DNA from: Kutzneria sp. 744
GTDB taxonomy: Bacteria; Actinomycetota; Actinomycetes; Mycobacteriales; Pseudonocardiaceae
Direction of reading: 5' to 3'
DNA: 64,000 nt
Assembly (NCBI RefSeq): GCF_000568255.1
Contig: NZ_KK037166.1
Location: 8,255,280 to 8,319,279, forward strand
Position numbers and translations under genes: made by a program. Shown one piece after another: positions 7,836 through 16,121 of this stretch. Position 1 is the stretch's first letter. The number at the start of each line of letters is the position of its first letter. The notes beneath the pieces are model-generated. The model saw only the letters and a program-made list of their open reading frames with translations. It did no database searches and was not told the DNA's origin.

Positions 7836-8783
7836 ATGGCCACCCAGACCCTGGACCGACCGCTGGCGACCTCGGTGAACCGTGGGCCCAAGCGGGCCGC
7901 CGAGTGGGCCCGCCGGGCGCCGCTGCTGCCCGCCCTGGTGTTCACGATCATCATCACCCAGCTGCCGTTCGTCGCGACCCTGATCATCTCCTTCCTGCGC
8001 TGGAACGCGCTGGATCCGAGCAACCAGGGCTTCGCCGGTCTGGGCAACTACATCGCGGTCGCCACCGACGACGCGCTGCGCTCGTCGGTGGTGTCCACGG
8101 TGATCCTCACGGTTGCCGTGGTGGTGGTCAGCCTGCTGCTGGGGCTCGGTCTCGCTTTGTTGCTGGACCAGCGTTTCCGCGGCCGCGGATTCGTGCGAAC
8201 GATGCTGATCGCACCGTTCCTGGTGGTGCCGGTGGCCGCCGCGCTGCTGTGGAAGCACGTGCTCTACAACCCCGAGTACGGCCTGCTCAACGGCGCTTTG
8301 ACGTGGATCTGGGGGCTGTTCGGCGGAACGGCGCCGCCGCAGCCGGACTGGATCTCCACCATGCCCAAGATCGCCGTCGAGGCCGCCCTGGTGTGGCAGT
8401 GGACGCCATTCATGATGCTGATCCTGTTGGCGGGGCTGCAAAGCAGGCCGTTCGACGCCATTGAGGCGGCCCGGATGGACGGCGCCACGCCGTGGCAGAT
8501 CTTCCGCTACCTCACGCTGCCGCACCTGCGGCAGTACCTGGAGCTGGGCGGGCTGCTCGGGTCGATCTACATCGTGCAGAACTTCGACGCGGTGTTCACC
8601 ATCACCTCCGGCGGCCTGGGCACCGCGAACCTGCCGTACACCATCTACCAGACCTTCTTCCAGGCCCACGACTACGGGCAGGCGTCGGCGGCCGGCGTCA
8701 TCGTGGTGATCGCCTCCATCGTCATCGCCACCTTCGCCCTGCGTGTCGTGTCCTCCCTGCTGCGCAACGAGGTGAAGTCATGA
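7836..8783 (+). CDS. ABC transporter permease, polyol/sugar (first subunit)
   Basis: A 315-residue inner-membrane permease of the MalF-like carbohydrate family with six predicted spans. The EAA loop contacting the ATPase reads EAARMDGATPWQIFRYLTLP. The gene starts one base after the binding-protein stop and its end overlaps the next permease as ATGA, so the operon is tightly coupled. No ATPase gene is present, which in actinomycetes usually means a shared MsiK-type ATPase energises the transporter. Confidence 0.9.
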   Translation: MATQTLDRPLATSVNRGPKRAAEWARRAPLLPALVFTIIITQLPFVATLIISFLRWNALDPSNQGFAGLGNYIAVATDDALRSSVVSTVILTVAVVVVSLLLGLGLALLLDQRFRGRGFVRTMLIAPFLVVPVAAALLWKHVLYNPEYGLLNGALTWIWGLFGGTAPPQPDWISTMPKIAVEAALVWQWTPFMMLILLAGLQSRPFDAIEAARMDGATPWQIFRYLTLPHLRQYLELGGLLGSIYIVQNFDAVFTITSGGLGTANLPYTIYQTFFQAHDYGQASAAGVIVVIASIVIATFALRVVSSLLRNEVKS

Positions 8784-9604
8784 CGCGCAAGGCGTGGCGG
8801 CCGTGGGGCCTGTTCGCCTGGCTGGCCGGCATCCTGTTCGCGCTGCCGGTGCTGTGGATGGTGCTGACCTCCTTCCACAGCGAGTCCGACGCCGCCACCA
8901 ACCCGCCGTCCCTGCTCGCGCCGCTGACCCTGAGCGGCTACGAGGAGTTCTTCGGCGCCGGCAGCGGGGCCAGCCCGTGGCCGCCGCTGATCAACTCGGC
9001 CAGCGCCAGCATCGGGTCCACGGTCATCGTGCTGCTGCTGGCCATCCCCGCCGCCTACGCGCTGTCGATCAAGCCCGTGCGCAAGTGGTCGGACGTGCTG
9101 TTCTTCTTCCTGTCCACCAAGATGCTGCCGGTGGTGGCCGGCACCCTGCCGATCTACCTGTTCGCCCAGTTCTCCGGGCTGCTGGACAACATCTCGTTCC
9201 TGACCATTCTCTACACCTCGATGAACCTGCCGATCGCGGTGTGGCTGATGCGCTCGTTCCTGGCCGAGGTGCCGGTGGAGATGCTGGAGGCCGCGCAGCT
9301 GGACGGGGCCGGGCTGGTCACCACGCTGCGGCGGGTGGTGGCCCCGGTCGCCATGCCCGGCATCGCCGCGACCTCGTTGATCTGCTTCATCTTCAGCTGG
9401 AACGAGCTGCTGTTCGCCCGGGTGCTGACCGGCGTGGTCGCGGGCACCGCGCCGGTGTTCCTCACCAGTTTCGTCACCAGCCAGGGGCTGTTCCTGGCCA
9501 AGGTGTGCGCGGCCGCGACGGTGATCTCACTGCCGGTGCTGGCCGCGGGTTTCGCCGCCCAGGACAAGTTGGTCCAGGGCCTGTCGTTGGGAGCCGTGAA
9601 GTGA
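8780..9604 (+). CDS. ABC transporter permease, polyol/sugar (second subunit)
   Basis: A 274-residue MalG-like permease with six hydrophobic spans and the EAA loop EAAQLDGAGLVTTLRRVVAP. It pairs with the preceding permease to form the membrane channel. The N-terminal FALPVLWMVLTSFHSESDAATNPPS pattern is typical of the second permease of sorbitol/mannitol transporters. It overlaps the upstream gene by ATGA and the downstream dehydrogenase by GTGA. Confidence 0.9.
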   Translation: MTRKAWRPWGLFAWLAGILFALPVLWMVLTSFHSESDAATNPPSLLAPLTLSGYEEFFGAGSGASPWPPLINSASASIGSTVIVLLLAIPAAYALSIKPVRKWSDVLFFFLSTKMLPVVAGTLPIYLFAQFSGLLDNISFLTILYTSMNLPIAVWLMRSFLAEVPVEMLEAAQLDGAGLVTTLRRVVAPVAMPGIAATSLICFIFSWNELLFARVLTGVVAGTAPVFLTSFVTSQGLFLAKVCAAATVISLPVLAAGFAAQDKLVQGLSLGAVK

Positions 9605-10587
9605 AGGCAGCCGTCATCAGCGGGGTCGGCCAGGTGGAAGTGACCACTGTGGACGATCCGGCGCCCGGACGCCGCCAGGTCGTGGTGGACGTGTCCGCCT
9701 GTGGGCTGTGCGGCACCGACCTGCACATCCTGCAGGGCGAGTTCGCGCCGACGCTGCCCGTGATCCCCGGCCACGAGTTCGCCGGCGTGGTGGCCGAGAT
9801 CGGCGCCGACGTCACCGAGGTGGCCGTCGGCGACCGGGTCGCCGTCGACCCGTCCCTGTACTGCTTCGAGTGCCGGTACTGCCGGTCCGGGCGCAACAAC
9901 CTGTGCGAGCGCTGGGGCGGCATCGGCGTCTCCACCGCCGGCGGGGCCGCCGAGTTCGCCGTCGCGCCCGTGGCCAACTGCGTCAAGCTGCCCGATCACG
10001 TGCGGACCGAGGACGCCGCCCTGATCGAGCCCCTGTCCTGTGCCGTGCGGGGCTACGACGTGCTGCGTTCCCAGCTGGCGACGTCCGTGCTGATCTACGG
10101 CTCCGGCACCATGGGCCTGATGATGCTGGAGCTGGGCAAGCTCACCGGCGCGGCGTCCATCGAGGTCGTCGACCTCAACAAGGAGCGCCTGGCCACCGCC
10201 CGCCAGCTCGGCTGCACCGCCGTCGCCACCAGCGCCGACGAGCTGGACCGCGGCGGCTGGGACGTCGTCATCGACGCCACCGGCAACGCCCGCGCCATCC
10301 AGGACGGCCTCGGCCGCGTCGCCAAGGGCGGCACCTTCCTCCAGTTCGGCGTGGCCGACTACGCCGCCCGTGTGGAGATCGACCCGTACAGGATCTACAA
10401 CCAGGAGATCACCATCACCGGCTCCATGGCTGTGCTCCACAGCTACGAGCGCGCCGCCGACCTCTTCGCCGGCGGCGTGCTCGACCCGGAGATCTTCATC
10501 AGCGACCGCCTGCCCCTCGACGACTACGCCGCCGCCCTGGAGCAGTTCAAGGCCGGCAAGGGCCGCAAGATCCAGGTCCTGCCCTGA
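9601..10587 (+). CDS. Zinc-dependent alcohol/polyol dehydrogenase
   Basis: A 328-residue medium-chain dehydrogenase. The catalytic zinc region CGLCGTDLH and PGHEFAGVV is near residues 34-60, the structural zinc cysteines occur in CFECRYCRSGRNNLC, and the Rossmann motif is YGSGTMGL. Members oxidise sorbitol, xylitol, threonine or similar secondary alcohols with NAD(P). As the last gene of the DeoR-linked ABC operon it most likely oxidises the imported polyol to a ketose in the cytoplasm. The exact substrate is not readable from sequence. Confidence 0.88.
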   Translation: MKAAVISGVGQVEVTTVDDPAPGRRQVVVDVSACGLCGTDLHILQGEFAPTLPVIPGHEFAGVVAEIGADVTEVAVGDRVAVDPSLYCFECRYCRSGRNNLCERWGGIGVSTAGGAAEFAVAPVANCVKLPDHVRTEDAALIEPLSCAVRGYDVLRSQLATSVLIYGSGTMGLMMLELGKLTGAASIEVVDLNKERLATARQLGCTAVATSADELDRGGWDVVIDATGNARAIQDGLGRVAKGGTFLQFGVADYAARVEIDPYRIYNQEITITGSMAVLHSYERAADLFAGGVLDPEIFISDRLPLDDYAAALEQFKAGKGRKIQVLP

Positions 10588-10594
10588 CGGTCCC

Positions 10595-10637
10595 GACCGG
10601 AGCGCGCTTGATCCCCTCGATCGAGCGCGCTCCGGTC
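10595..10637 (+). terminator. Strong hairpin after polyol operon
   Basis: Arms of 18 bp (10595-10612 and 10620-10637) pair with a single G-T mismatch around a 7-nt loop. The hairpin begins 8 bp after the dehydrogenase stop, the position of an intrinsic terminator, although no T-run follows, as is common in high-GC actinomycetes. Confidence 0.7.
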
Positions 10638-10698
10638 ACCCTTGGTGAGACTGCCGCCACCTGTTCGTGCTTGCGGTCTCGATCGCTACCGTCGCGGC

Positions 10699-11064
10699 AT
10701 GCCGTCTCCCAGGCCGCCGGATCCGGTGCCGGAAGCAATTCGCGCCTGCCTGAGTCAGCAGATGCGCTACGAGTTCGATCGCGAGTGGGATCACGTTATG
10801 GAGGAGGCCAGGCTTAACCACAGCCTGGTCGGCGTGCACGACCTGCTCGCGAAGTGGCGGCTGTTCGCCTATGCCGAACTGAAGGATCCCGGTAGTTACT
10901 ACCGCATCCTGGCCAAGGCCGAAGTCGTCCTCCGAACCGGGGAGGCGCCGGCAGGCAGCATCTCAGGCGAGGAGATGAAGGCGATCATCCAGCAACGGCT
11001 CGCCGACGCGCCCCCGCGAGTCACGCCCTCAGACACACCGAATGTCGGCCTGGAGCAGAACTGA
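10699..11064 (+). CDS. DUF6247 family protein
   Basis: A 121-residue protein matching the actinobacterial DUF6247 family: an N-terminal Pro-rich stretch followed by a helical core with EFDREWDHVMEEA and DLLAKWRLFAYAEL. Some family members sit beside toxin genes and resemble antitoxins, but no toxin gene is adjacent here. The last 17 or so residues (from about PPRVTPS to the end) are encoded by the left arm of a large inverted repeat. The natural C-terminus therefore seems to have been replaced or extended by that repeat. Confidence 0.7.
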   Translation: MPSPRPPDPVPEAIRACLSQQMRYEFDREWDHVMEEARLNHSLVGVHDLLAKWRLFAYAELKDPGSYYRILAKAEVVLRTGEAPAGSISGEEMKAIIQQRLADAPPRVTPSDTPNVGLEQN

Positions 11065-11128
11065 GCTTCGAGGCTCGGTTCTGCCCGAAACCGACATTCG
11101 GTGTGCCGCAGAGCGTGACTCGCGGGGG
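11011..11128. repeat. Large inverted repeat with 56-bp arms
   Basis: Left arm 11011-11066 and right arm 11073-11128 match at about 47 of 56 positions around a 6-nt loop. The outer 16 bp (CCCCCGCGAGTCACGC) and an internal block CACACCGAATGTCGG are perfect. It lies between the convergent DUF6247 and MFS genes and covers the DUF6247 stop codon. It could terminate transcription from both sides, but the length suggests a palindromic mobile or repeat element. Confidence 0.75.
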
Positions 11129-11131
11129 TGG

Positions 11132-12688
11132 TCAGGTGGTGGCTGGTTCGGGTGACGGCTTTGCGGTGGGGCGGCGGCTGGTGCGCATGGTGAGGGCGGC
11201 CAGGGCGCCGAGGAGGAGGAAGGCGGCGGGGAGCCAGAGGGTCTGGGCGGCGGCGGTGGTGAGTCCACTGTGGATGGCGTCGGTGACCTGCTGGCGCACG
11301 GAGTCGGGCACGGAGCCGAAGTCGGAGGGGGCGCCGCCCTCGACGTTGGCGGCGCTGGACAGACCCGCGCGGATCTGGGGCGGCAGGTCGGCGGTGGAGG
11401 CGGCCAGCGAGGCGGTGATGCGGGCCTGGAGCAGCACGCCGACGGCGGCGGAGCCGAGCACGCCGCCGACCTGGCGGGCGGTGTTGAAGATGCCGGACGC
11501 GGAGCCGGTGAGCTCCCGGGGCACCGAACCCATGGTCACGGCGCTCATGGGGGAGAAGATGAAGCCGATGCCCAAGCCGCACAACAACAACGCGGGGATC
11601 AGCGCGTACGGCGAGGTGGTCGGCGTGACCTGCAAGGAGATCCAGGCCAGGCCGGCGGCCAGCGCGACCAGGCCGAACACCAGCAGGAACTTGGCGTTGA
11701 CCTTGTCGGACAACCGCCCGGCGAACGGGGCGACGACCCCGGACAGCAGGGACATGGGGGCGGTGAGCAGGCCGGCGTGCAGGGGAGTCATGCCGAGCAC
11801 GGTCTGGAGGTAGATCACGATCGGGAAGAACATGCCGGTCATGGTGAAGCCGACGGTCACCGAGGCCAGCACGCCGCTGGAGAAGTTGCGGTTGCCGAAG
11901 ATGTGCAGCGGCAGCAGGGGTTCACGTGGATTGAAGCGTTGCCAGAAGACAAAAACCACCAGCAGCACGACACCGGCGGCGATGATCTCGAAGACGGTGA
12001 CGCCGCCCCACACCTTGCCCCAGTTGTACTGCTGGCCGTTCTGCAGGCCGAACACGACCAGCAGCAAGCCGAGGCCGGACAACAGGATTCCAGGCACGTC
12101 GAAGGCGTGCGCGGTGCCGGGCCGCCAGTCGGGCACCAGGATCATGCCCAGGACCACGGCGATCACGCCGATCGGCACGTTGACGTAGAAGATCCACTGC
12201 CAGCCGAAGTTGTCCACCAGCACGCCGCCGAGCAGCGGCCCGGTGACGGTGGCCAGGCCGGCGATCCCGCCCCACACGCCCATGGCGGCGCCGCGACGGG
12301 CCGGCGGGAACAGGAAGCTGATGAACGACAGTGTCTGCGGCGTCATCAGGGCGGCGCCGATGCCCTGCACGCCGCGGGCGGCGATCAGGGTGCCGACGTC
12401 ACCGGCCAGCCCGCACCACAGCGAGGCCAGCGTGAACAGCACCAGGCCGGCCATGAAGACCCGCTTGGGACCGAACCGGTCGCCGAGCCGGCTGGTGAAC
12501 AGCATCGGCACGGCGTAGGTGAGCAGGTAGATGCTCGTCACCCAGACCACGGCGTTCAGGCTGGCGTTCAGCCCGCGCAGCATGGCCGGGATGGCGATGG
12601 ACACGATGGTCGCGTCCAGCAGGATCATGAAGAAGCCGATGCAGAGCGCGGCCAGCGCGCCCCACGGGTTGACCGGTCTGTCGCTCAC
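11132..12688 (-). CDS. MFS drug exporter, DHA2 (14-span) family
   Basis: A 518-residue major facilitator protein with about fourteen hydrophobic segments. Recognisable motifs are LDATIVSIAIPAM in span 1 (DHA2 motif D1), the loop motif FTSRLGDRFGPKRVFMAG (motif A), and GPLLGGVLVDNFGWQWIF (motif C of antiporters). Such proteins export drugs or natural products using proton exchange. A PadR regulator lies 73 bp upstream in the same direction and probably controls it. Confidence 0.9.
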   Translation of the reverse strand: MSDRPVNPWGALAALCIGFFMILLDATIVSIAIPAMLRGLNASLNAVVWVTSIYLLTYAVPMLFTSRLGDRFGPKRVFMAGLVLFTLASLWCGLAGDVGTLIAARGVQGIGAALMTPQTLSFISFLFPPARRGAAMGVWGGIAGLATVTGPLLGGVLVDNFGWQWIFYVNVPIGVIAVVLGMILVPDWRPGTAHAFDVPGILLSGLGLLLVVFGLQNGQQYNWGKVWGGVTVFEIIAAGVVLLVVFVFWQRFNPREPLLPLHIFGNRNFSSGVLASVTVGFTMTGMFFPIVIYLQTVLGMTPLHAGLLTAPMSLLSGVVAPFAGRLSDKVNAKFLLVFGLVALAAGLAWISLQVTPTTSPYALIPALLLCGLGIGFIFSPMSAVTMGSVPRELTGSASGIFNTARQVGGVLGSAAVGVLLQARITASLAASTADLPPQIRAGLSSAANVEGGAPSDFGSVPDSVRQQVTDAIHSGLTTAAAQTLWLPAAFLLLGALAALTMRTSRRPTAKPSPEPATT

Positions 12689-12761
12689 TGCGGCACCTCG
12701 CTGGCGCTCGGTGTCCGCGTTCGCGGACGCTCTGTATTGAATGGCTCGCTCGCAGGCTCGC

Positions 12762-13340
12762 TCACGCCTCGTCCTCGCTCTCGGCGGGCACCCATTCGAC
12801 CCGGCCGGTGGTGATGTCCTCGATCAGTTGCTTGGTCCAGGCCAGCTCGAACTCCCGCCGGGCGGCCATGAACCGCACGTCCAGCCAGTACACGAGCGGC
12901 AGCGGCTTGGCTTCGAGGCTGTCCATGATGACCCGGTCCGCGGCCGCCTCGGCCTGCAGTTTCAGCGCACGGGTGCGCAGCTCGGCCAGCGAGTCCTCGC
13001 GGTCGAGCTCGTTGAGCGCGGACAGCCCGCTGGCGTACTCGGGGTACTCCGGCGCGACCGCGCCGAGCATCGCCTTGGCCCGCGCCACGAACGCGTCCCT
13101 GCCGGCCTCGGTCACCCCGTAGACGGTCCGCTCCGGCCGACGGCCCTCCCGCTGCGTGTCCACGACCTCGATGTGGCCGTGCGACTCCAGCCGCTCCACC
13201 GCGTGGTACAGCGACCCGGGTTTCACGTTGGCCTTGGCCTCGATGTGCCGGGCCCGCATCACCTGGGCCATCTCGTACGGATGCATCGGCTTCTCGAGCA
13301 GGAGCTCCAACACCGCCATGGCCAGCGGGGTCAGCTTCAC
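12762..13340 (-). CDS. PadR family transcriptional regulator
   Basis: A 192-residue regulator with the PadR winged helix at the N-terminus (VLELLLEKPMHPYEMAQVMRAR, KPGSLYHAVERLESHGHIEV) and a C-terminal Vir-like dimerisation helix. PadR proteins repress adjacent export or detoxification genes and respond to phenolic or antibiotic ligands. It is immediately upstream of the DHA2 exporter on the same strand, a common pairing. A TTGA-TTGT-TCAA palindrome lies 25 bp upstream of its start. Confidence 0.9.
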   Translation of the reverse strand: MKLTPLAMAVLELLLEKPMHPYEMAQVMRARHIEAKANVKPGSLYHAVERLESHGHIEVVDTQREGRRPERTVYGVTEAGRDAFVARAKAMLGAVAPEYPEYASGLSALNELDREDSLAELRTRALKLQAEAAADRVIMDSLEAKPLPLVYWLDVRFMAARREFELAWTKQLIEDITTGRVEWVPAESEDEA

Positions 13341-13364
13341 GTCGTCCCCTCAGGTGACCTAGCT

Positions 13365-13376
13365 TTGATTGTTCAA
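13365..13376. promoter_or_regulatory. Possible PadR operator
   Basis: TTGATTGTTCAA has perfect 4-bp arms around a 4-nt centre and lies between the divergent PadR and PAC2 genes. A TTGACT that could act as a -35 for the PAC2 gene follows at 13380. The assignment rests on position and symmetry only. Confidence 0.3.
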
Positions 13377-13468
13377 GCGTTGACTATAGCTGACCGGCGG
13401 GGATGAATTCGGCCCGGTCGCACGTTGTACAACTACAGGGCTCTGTACGGCTGGTGTGGGAGGTAGCG

Positions 13469-14377
13469 GTGGCACGGGATCCGGAGGACCTGGTCGAGGT
13501 CGACTCGGACACACCCGACCTGGACGGATCGGTGCTCCTGGTGAACTTCGACGGCTTTGTCGACGCGGGCAGCGCCGGCAAGCTGGTGGTCGAACACCTG
13601 CTGGAGCGGTTCGAGAACCGGGTGGTGGCGACCTTCGACGTGGACCGCCTGATCGACTACCGGTCGCGGCGGCCGATCATGACGTACAGCACCGACCGCT
13701 GGGAGAGCTACCAGACTCCCACGCTGGACGTGCGCCTGCTGCACGACACCGCCGGCACGCCGTTCCTCATCCTCAACGGCCCGGAGCCGGACCACGAGTG
13801 GGAGCTGTTCATCGCCGCCGTGAAGGCGCTGATGGACCGCTGGGGCGTGCGGCTGGTGGCCAGCTTCCACGGCATCCCCATGGGCGCCCCGCACACGCGG
13901 GCGCTGGGCGTCACCGCGCATGCCACGCGGCCCGAGCTGGTCGGCGACCACCAGCAGATGCCCAACACGCTCCAGGTGCCGGCCAGCATCACCGCCCTGC
14001 TGGAGTTCCGCCTGGGCGAGGCCGACCGCGACGCCGTGGGCTACGCCGCGCACGTGCCGCACTACCTGGCCCAGACCGCCTACCCGACCGCGGCCGTCAC
14101 GCTGCTGGACGCCATCGTCAAGGCCACCGGGCTGGACCTGCCCGACGACTCGCTGCGGGAGTCCGCCCGCCGCGCGGCGGTGGAGATCGACCGCCAGGTG
14201 AGCGAGTCGGCCGAGGTCGCCGACGTGGTGCACGCGCTGGAACGGCAGTACGACACCTTCGCCGAGGCCGCGGGCAAGCCGAGCCTGCTCAGCGACGTGC
14301 TGGAGCAGATGCCGACCGCTGACGAGCTGGGCGACCAGTTCGAGCAGTTCCTCGCCGAGCAGAGGCCGAACGACTGA
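13469..14377 (+). CDS. PAC2 family protein
   Basis: A protein of about 302 residues of the PAC2 family (proteasome assembly chaperone 2 fold), widespread in actinobacteria. Visible motifs are LLVNFDGFVDAGSAGKL, the RPIMTYSTDRWESY segment and the FHGIPMGAPHTR loop. The GTG at 13469 is preferred because GGGAGG at 13458-13463 lies 5 bp upstream; the frame is open further upstream without homology. A role in proteasome assembly is possible but unproven for bacterial members. Its stop overlaps the next ATG by one base. Confidence 0.82.
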   Translation: MARDPEDLVEVDSDTPDLDGSVLLVNFDGFVDAGSAGKLVVEHLLERFENRVVATFDVDRLIDYRSRRPIMTYSTDRWESYQTPTLDVRLLHDTAGTPFLILNGPEPDHEWELFIAAVKALMDRWGVRLVASFHGIPMGAPHTRALGVTAHATRPELVGDHQQMPNTLQVPASITALLEFRLGEADRDAVGYAAHVPHYLAQTAYPTAAVTLLDAIVKATGLDLPDDSLRESARRAAVEIDRQVSESAEVADVVHALERQYDTFAEAAGKPSLLSDVLEQMPTADELGDQFEQFLAEQRPND

Positions 14378-15162
14378 TGGCTACCTTCGTCACCTTCCAG
14401 GCCCACCCCGACGACGAATCGATCACCGTGGGCGGCACCATGCGCAAGGCCGCGGACGAGGGGCACCGGGTGGTGCTCGTCGTCGCGACCGGCGGCGAAC
14501 TCGGCGAGATCCCCGAGGGCCTGCTGGCCGAGGGGGAGACCCTCGTCGAGCGGCGGGCCGCGGAAACCCAGGCGGCCGCCGACGTTCTCGGCGTGAAGCG
14601 GCTGGAGTTCCTGGGATACCACGACTCCGGGATGATGGGCTGGGAGCAGAACTCCGCCCCCGAGGCCTTCTGGAACGCCTCGGTCGAGGAGGCCGCGCGC
14701 AAGCTGGCCGCGATCCTCGTCGAGGAGAACGCCGACATCATCACCTTCGACGACGACAACGGCGGCTACGGGCACCCCGACCACATCCAGGTGCACCGTG
14801 TCGGCCGGCGGGCCGCCGAGATCGCCGGCACGCCCCGGGTCTACCAGCACACGTCCAACCGCGAGGAGTCCTACGCGCGGTGGCGGCGTTACGCCGAGGA
14901 GACCGGCGCCAAGATCCCCGACTTCGACGGCCACGAGTTCGGCAAGCCGGCGGCCGAGTTGACGGCCCGGGTCGACGTCACCCGCTACGCCGAGGCCAAG
15001 CGCGCCGCGATGCGGGCCCACGTCAGCCAGATCTCCGAGGAATCGCCGTTCCTGGCCATGTCCGAGGAGCACTTCGCCGAGACCTTCGGCACCGAGTGGT
15101 TCATCCGCGAGGGCCAGGGCCCGGGCATCACCGAGACGGATCTGCTGGCCGGCCTGGACTGA
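14377..15162 (+). CDS. PIG-L/LmbE family deacetylase (mycothiol conjugate amidase-like)
   Basis: A 261-residue zinc-dependent N-deacetylase. The metal-binding motif AHPDDE is at about residues 9-14, and the second histidine motif is YGHPDH near residue 131. This family includes MshB and the mycothiol S-conjugate amidase Mca in actinomycetes, which act in mycothiol synthesis and detoxification. The length and the EFLGYHDSGM segment resemble that subgroup. The start overlaps the PAC2 stop as TGATG, so the two genes are coupled. Confidence 0.85.
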   Translation: MATFVTFQAHPDDESITVGGTMRKAADEGHRVVLVVATGGELGEIPEGLLAEGETLVERRAAETQAAADVLGVKRLEFLGYHDSGMMGWEQNSAPEAFWNASVEEAARKLAAILVEENADIITFDDDNGGYGHPDHIQVHRVGRRAAEIAGTPRVYQHTSNREESYARWRRYAEETGAKIPDFDGHEFGKPAAELTARVDVTRYAEAKRAAMRAHVSQISEESPFLAMSEEHFAETFGTEWFIREGQGPGITETDLLAGLD

Positions 15163-15177
15163 CGCCGGAGACAGGGA

Positions 15178-15209
15178 GGGCCGGTGACGGTTGTGTCCGC
15201 CACCGGCCC
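15178..15209 (+). terminator. Hairpin after PIG-L gene
   Basis: Perfect 9-bp arms GGGCCGGTG (15178-15186) and CACCGGCCC (15201-15209) around a 14-nt loop start 16 bp after the PIG-L stop. The remaining bases up to the convergent DUF5994 gene at 15394 show no feature I can support. Confidence 0.55.
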
Positions 15210-15393
15210 GGTACGGGAGTCCGGTCCGAGCCGGCCGGGTTCGGCGTTTCCCACGGTGGGCGCCATCGGCTTCGTCGCACGGATGCGGTCAGCCGGGGCG
15301 GCCCAGCGGTCACGAGACCGCGGGGAGTCGAACACACGGCCGGCTCGACGTTGTGCCGGCGCTCCCGTCCTGGCTGGACGCAATCAGCCAAGT

Positions 15394-15858
15394 TCAGGGT
15401 GTTGAGCTTGTCGCGGCGCCACGGCGAACGCGTGCGCCGCGCAGAATCGACGACGGGCTGTCGGCGTTGTCCCGGTGCGCCGCCGCCATCATCGCGTCGT
15501 GCCCGGCGGTGTCGCCGGCGTCCGGCGGCACGACCAGCAGGCTGATGCGCTGCCCGTTCAACCCGGTCACCGCGACGGTGTCGCGGTCCTGGGAACGGAA
15601 TCCCTCCATGCGGACGTGCCGTCCGTCGACATCGACCCGGCTCGGCGCCGTCTCCCACGTGTCCATCGCGTAGGAGATCCGCTGGATCGGCCCCAGCCGG
15701 ACCGACAGCACCGCGGCCAGTTCGGGGAGTTCGGCGCTCAGGTCACGGCTGTGCGGCCACCAGCCGCCGTCGACGTAGCCGGTCACCGGTCCCTTGGGTT
15801 TGAGCCGCAATCGCAGCGATGGCGCGGGATTCGAGCGGGAGTGCGGGCCCGACGTCAT
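15394..15858 (-). CDS. DUF5994 family protein
   Basis: A 154-residue protein of the actinobacterial DUF5994 family. Diagnostic segments are LRLKPKGPVTGYVDGGWWPHSRDL at the N-terminus, RISYAMDTWETAPSR in the middle and LLVVPPDAGD towards the end. Function is unknown. Homologues are common in mycobacteria and Pseudonocardiaceae, often in stress-related neighbourhoods. It lies on the same strand as the desaturase and a possible small gene. Confidence 0.78.
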   Translation of the reverse strand: MTSGPHSRSNPAPSLRLRLKPKGPVTGYVDGGWWPHSRDLSAELPELAAVLSVRLGPIQRISYAMDTWETAPSRVDVDGRHVRMEGFRSQDRDTVAVTGLNGQRISLLVVPPDAGDTAGHDAMMAAAHRDNADSPSSILRGARVRRGAATSSTP

Positions 15859-15926
15859 GTCGGTCCTCCTGACTCGGCCGGCCGGCGACCGATGCTGGCG
15901 GCCGCGAGAACGGCGCCATCCTCAAG

Positions 15927-16121
15927 CTACCCCGCCTGTCCACCCCGAGGCCGCGGCGCGGTCGTCGCCACGTCGTCATCGGCCGGCGCGAGAAACTGCA
16001 CCGGGGCGCAGGGGTGCGCGTCGGTCGGCATGAGCGGCGCGCCCGGGGTGGGGTGGCTGAAGTGGAGGGCGGACACCTCGGGGTGCCGGTCCGTCACGTC
16101 GGTGGTCTGAATGGTGATCAG
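15927..16121 (-). CDS. Possible small gene coupled to desaturase
   Basis: An open frame of up to 64 codons immediately follows the desaturase stop. Its third codon positions are strongly G/C, as in real genes of this window. The longest version would start at a CTG at 16121 overlapping the desaturase stop as CTGA; GTG codons at 16097 and 16076 are alternatives, and AAAGGA lies just upstream. The peptide is Pro/Thr/Asp-rich with one cysteine (MPTDAHPCAPVQFLAPADDD) and resembles nothing I recognise. It may be a short regulatory or modified peptide or a chance frame. Confidence 0.35.
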   Translation of the reverse strand: MITIQTTDVTDRHPEVSALHFSHPTPGAPLMPTDAHPCAPVQFLAPADDDVATTAPRPRGGQAG

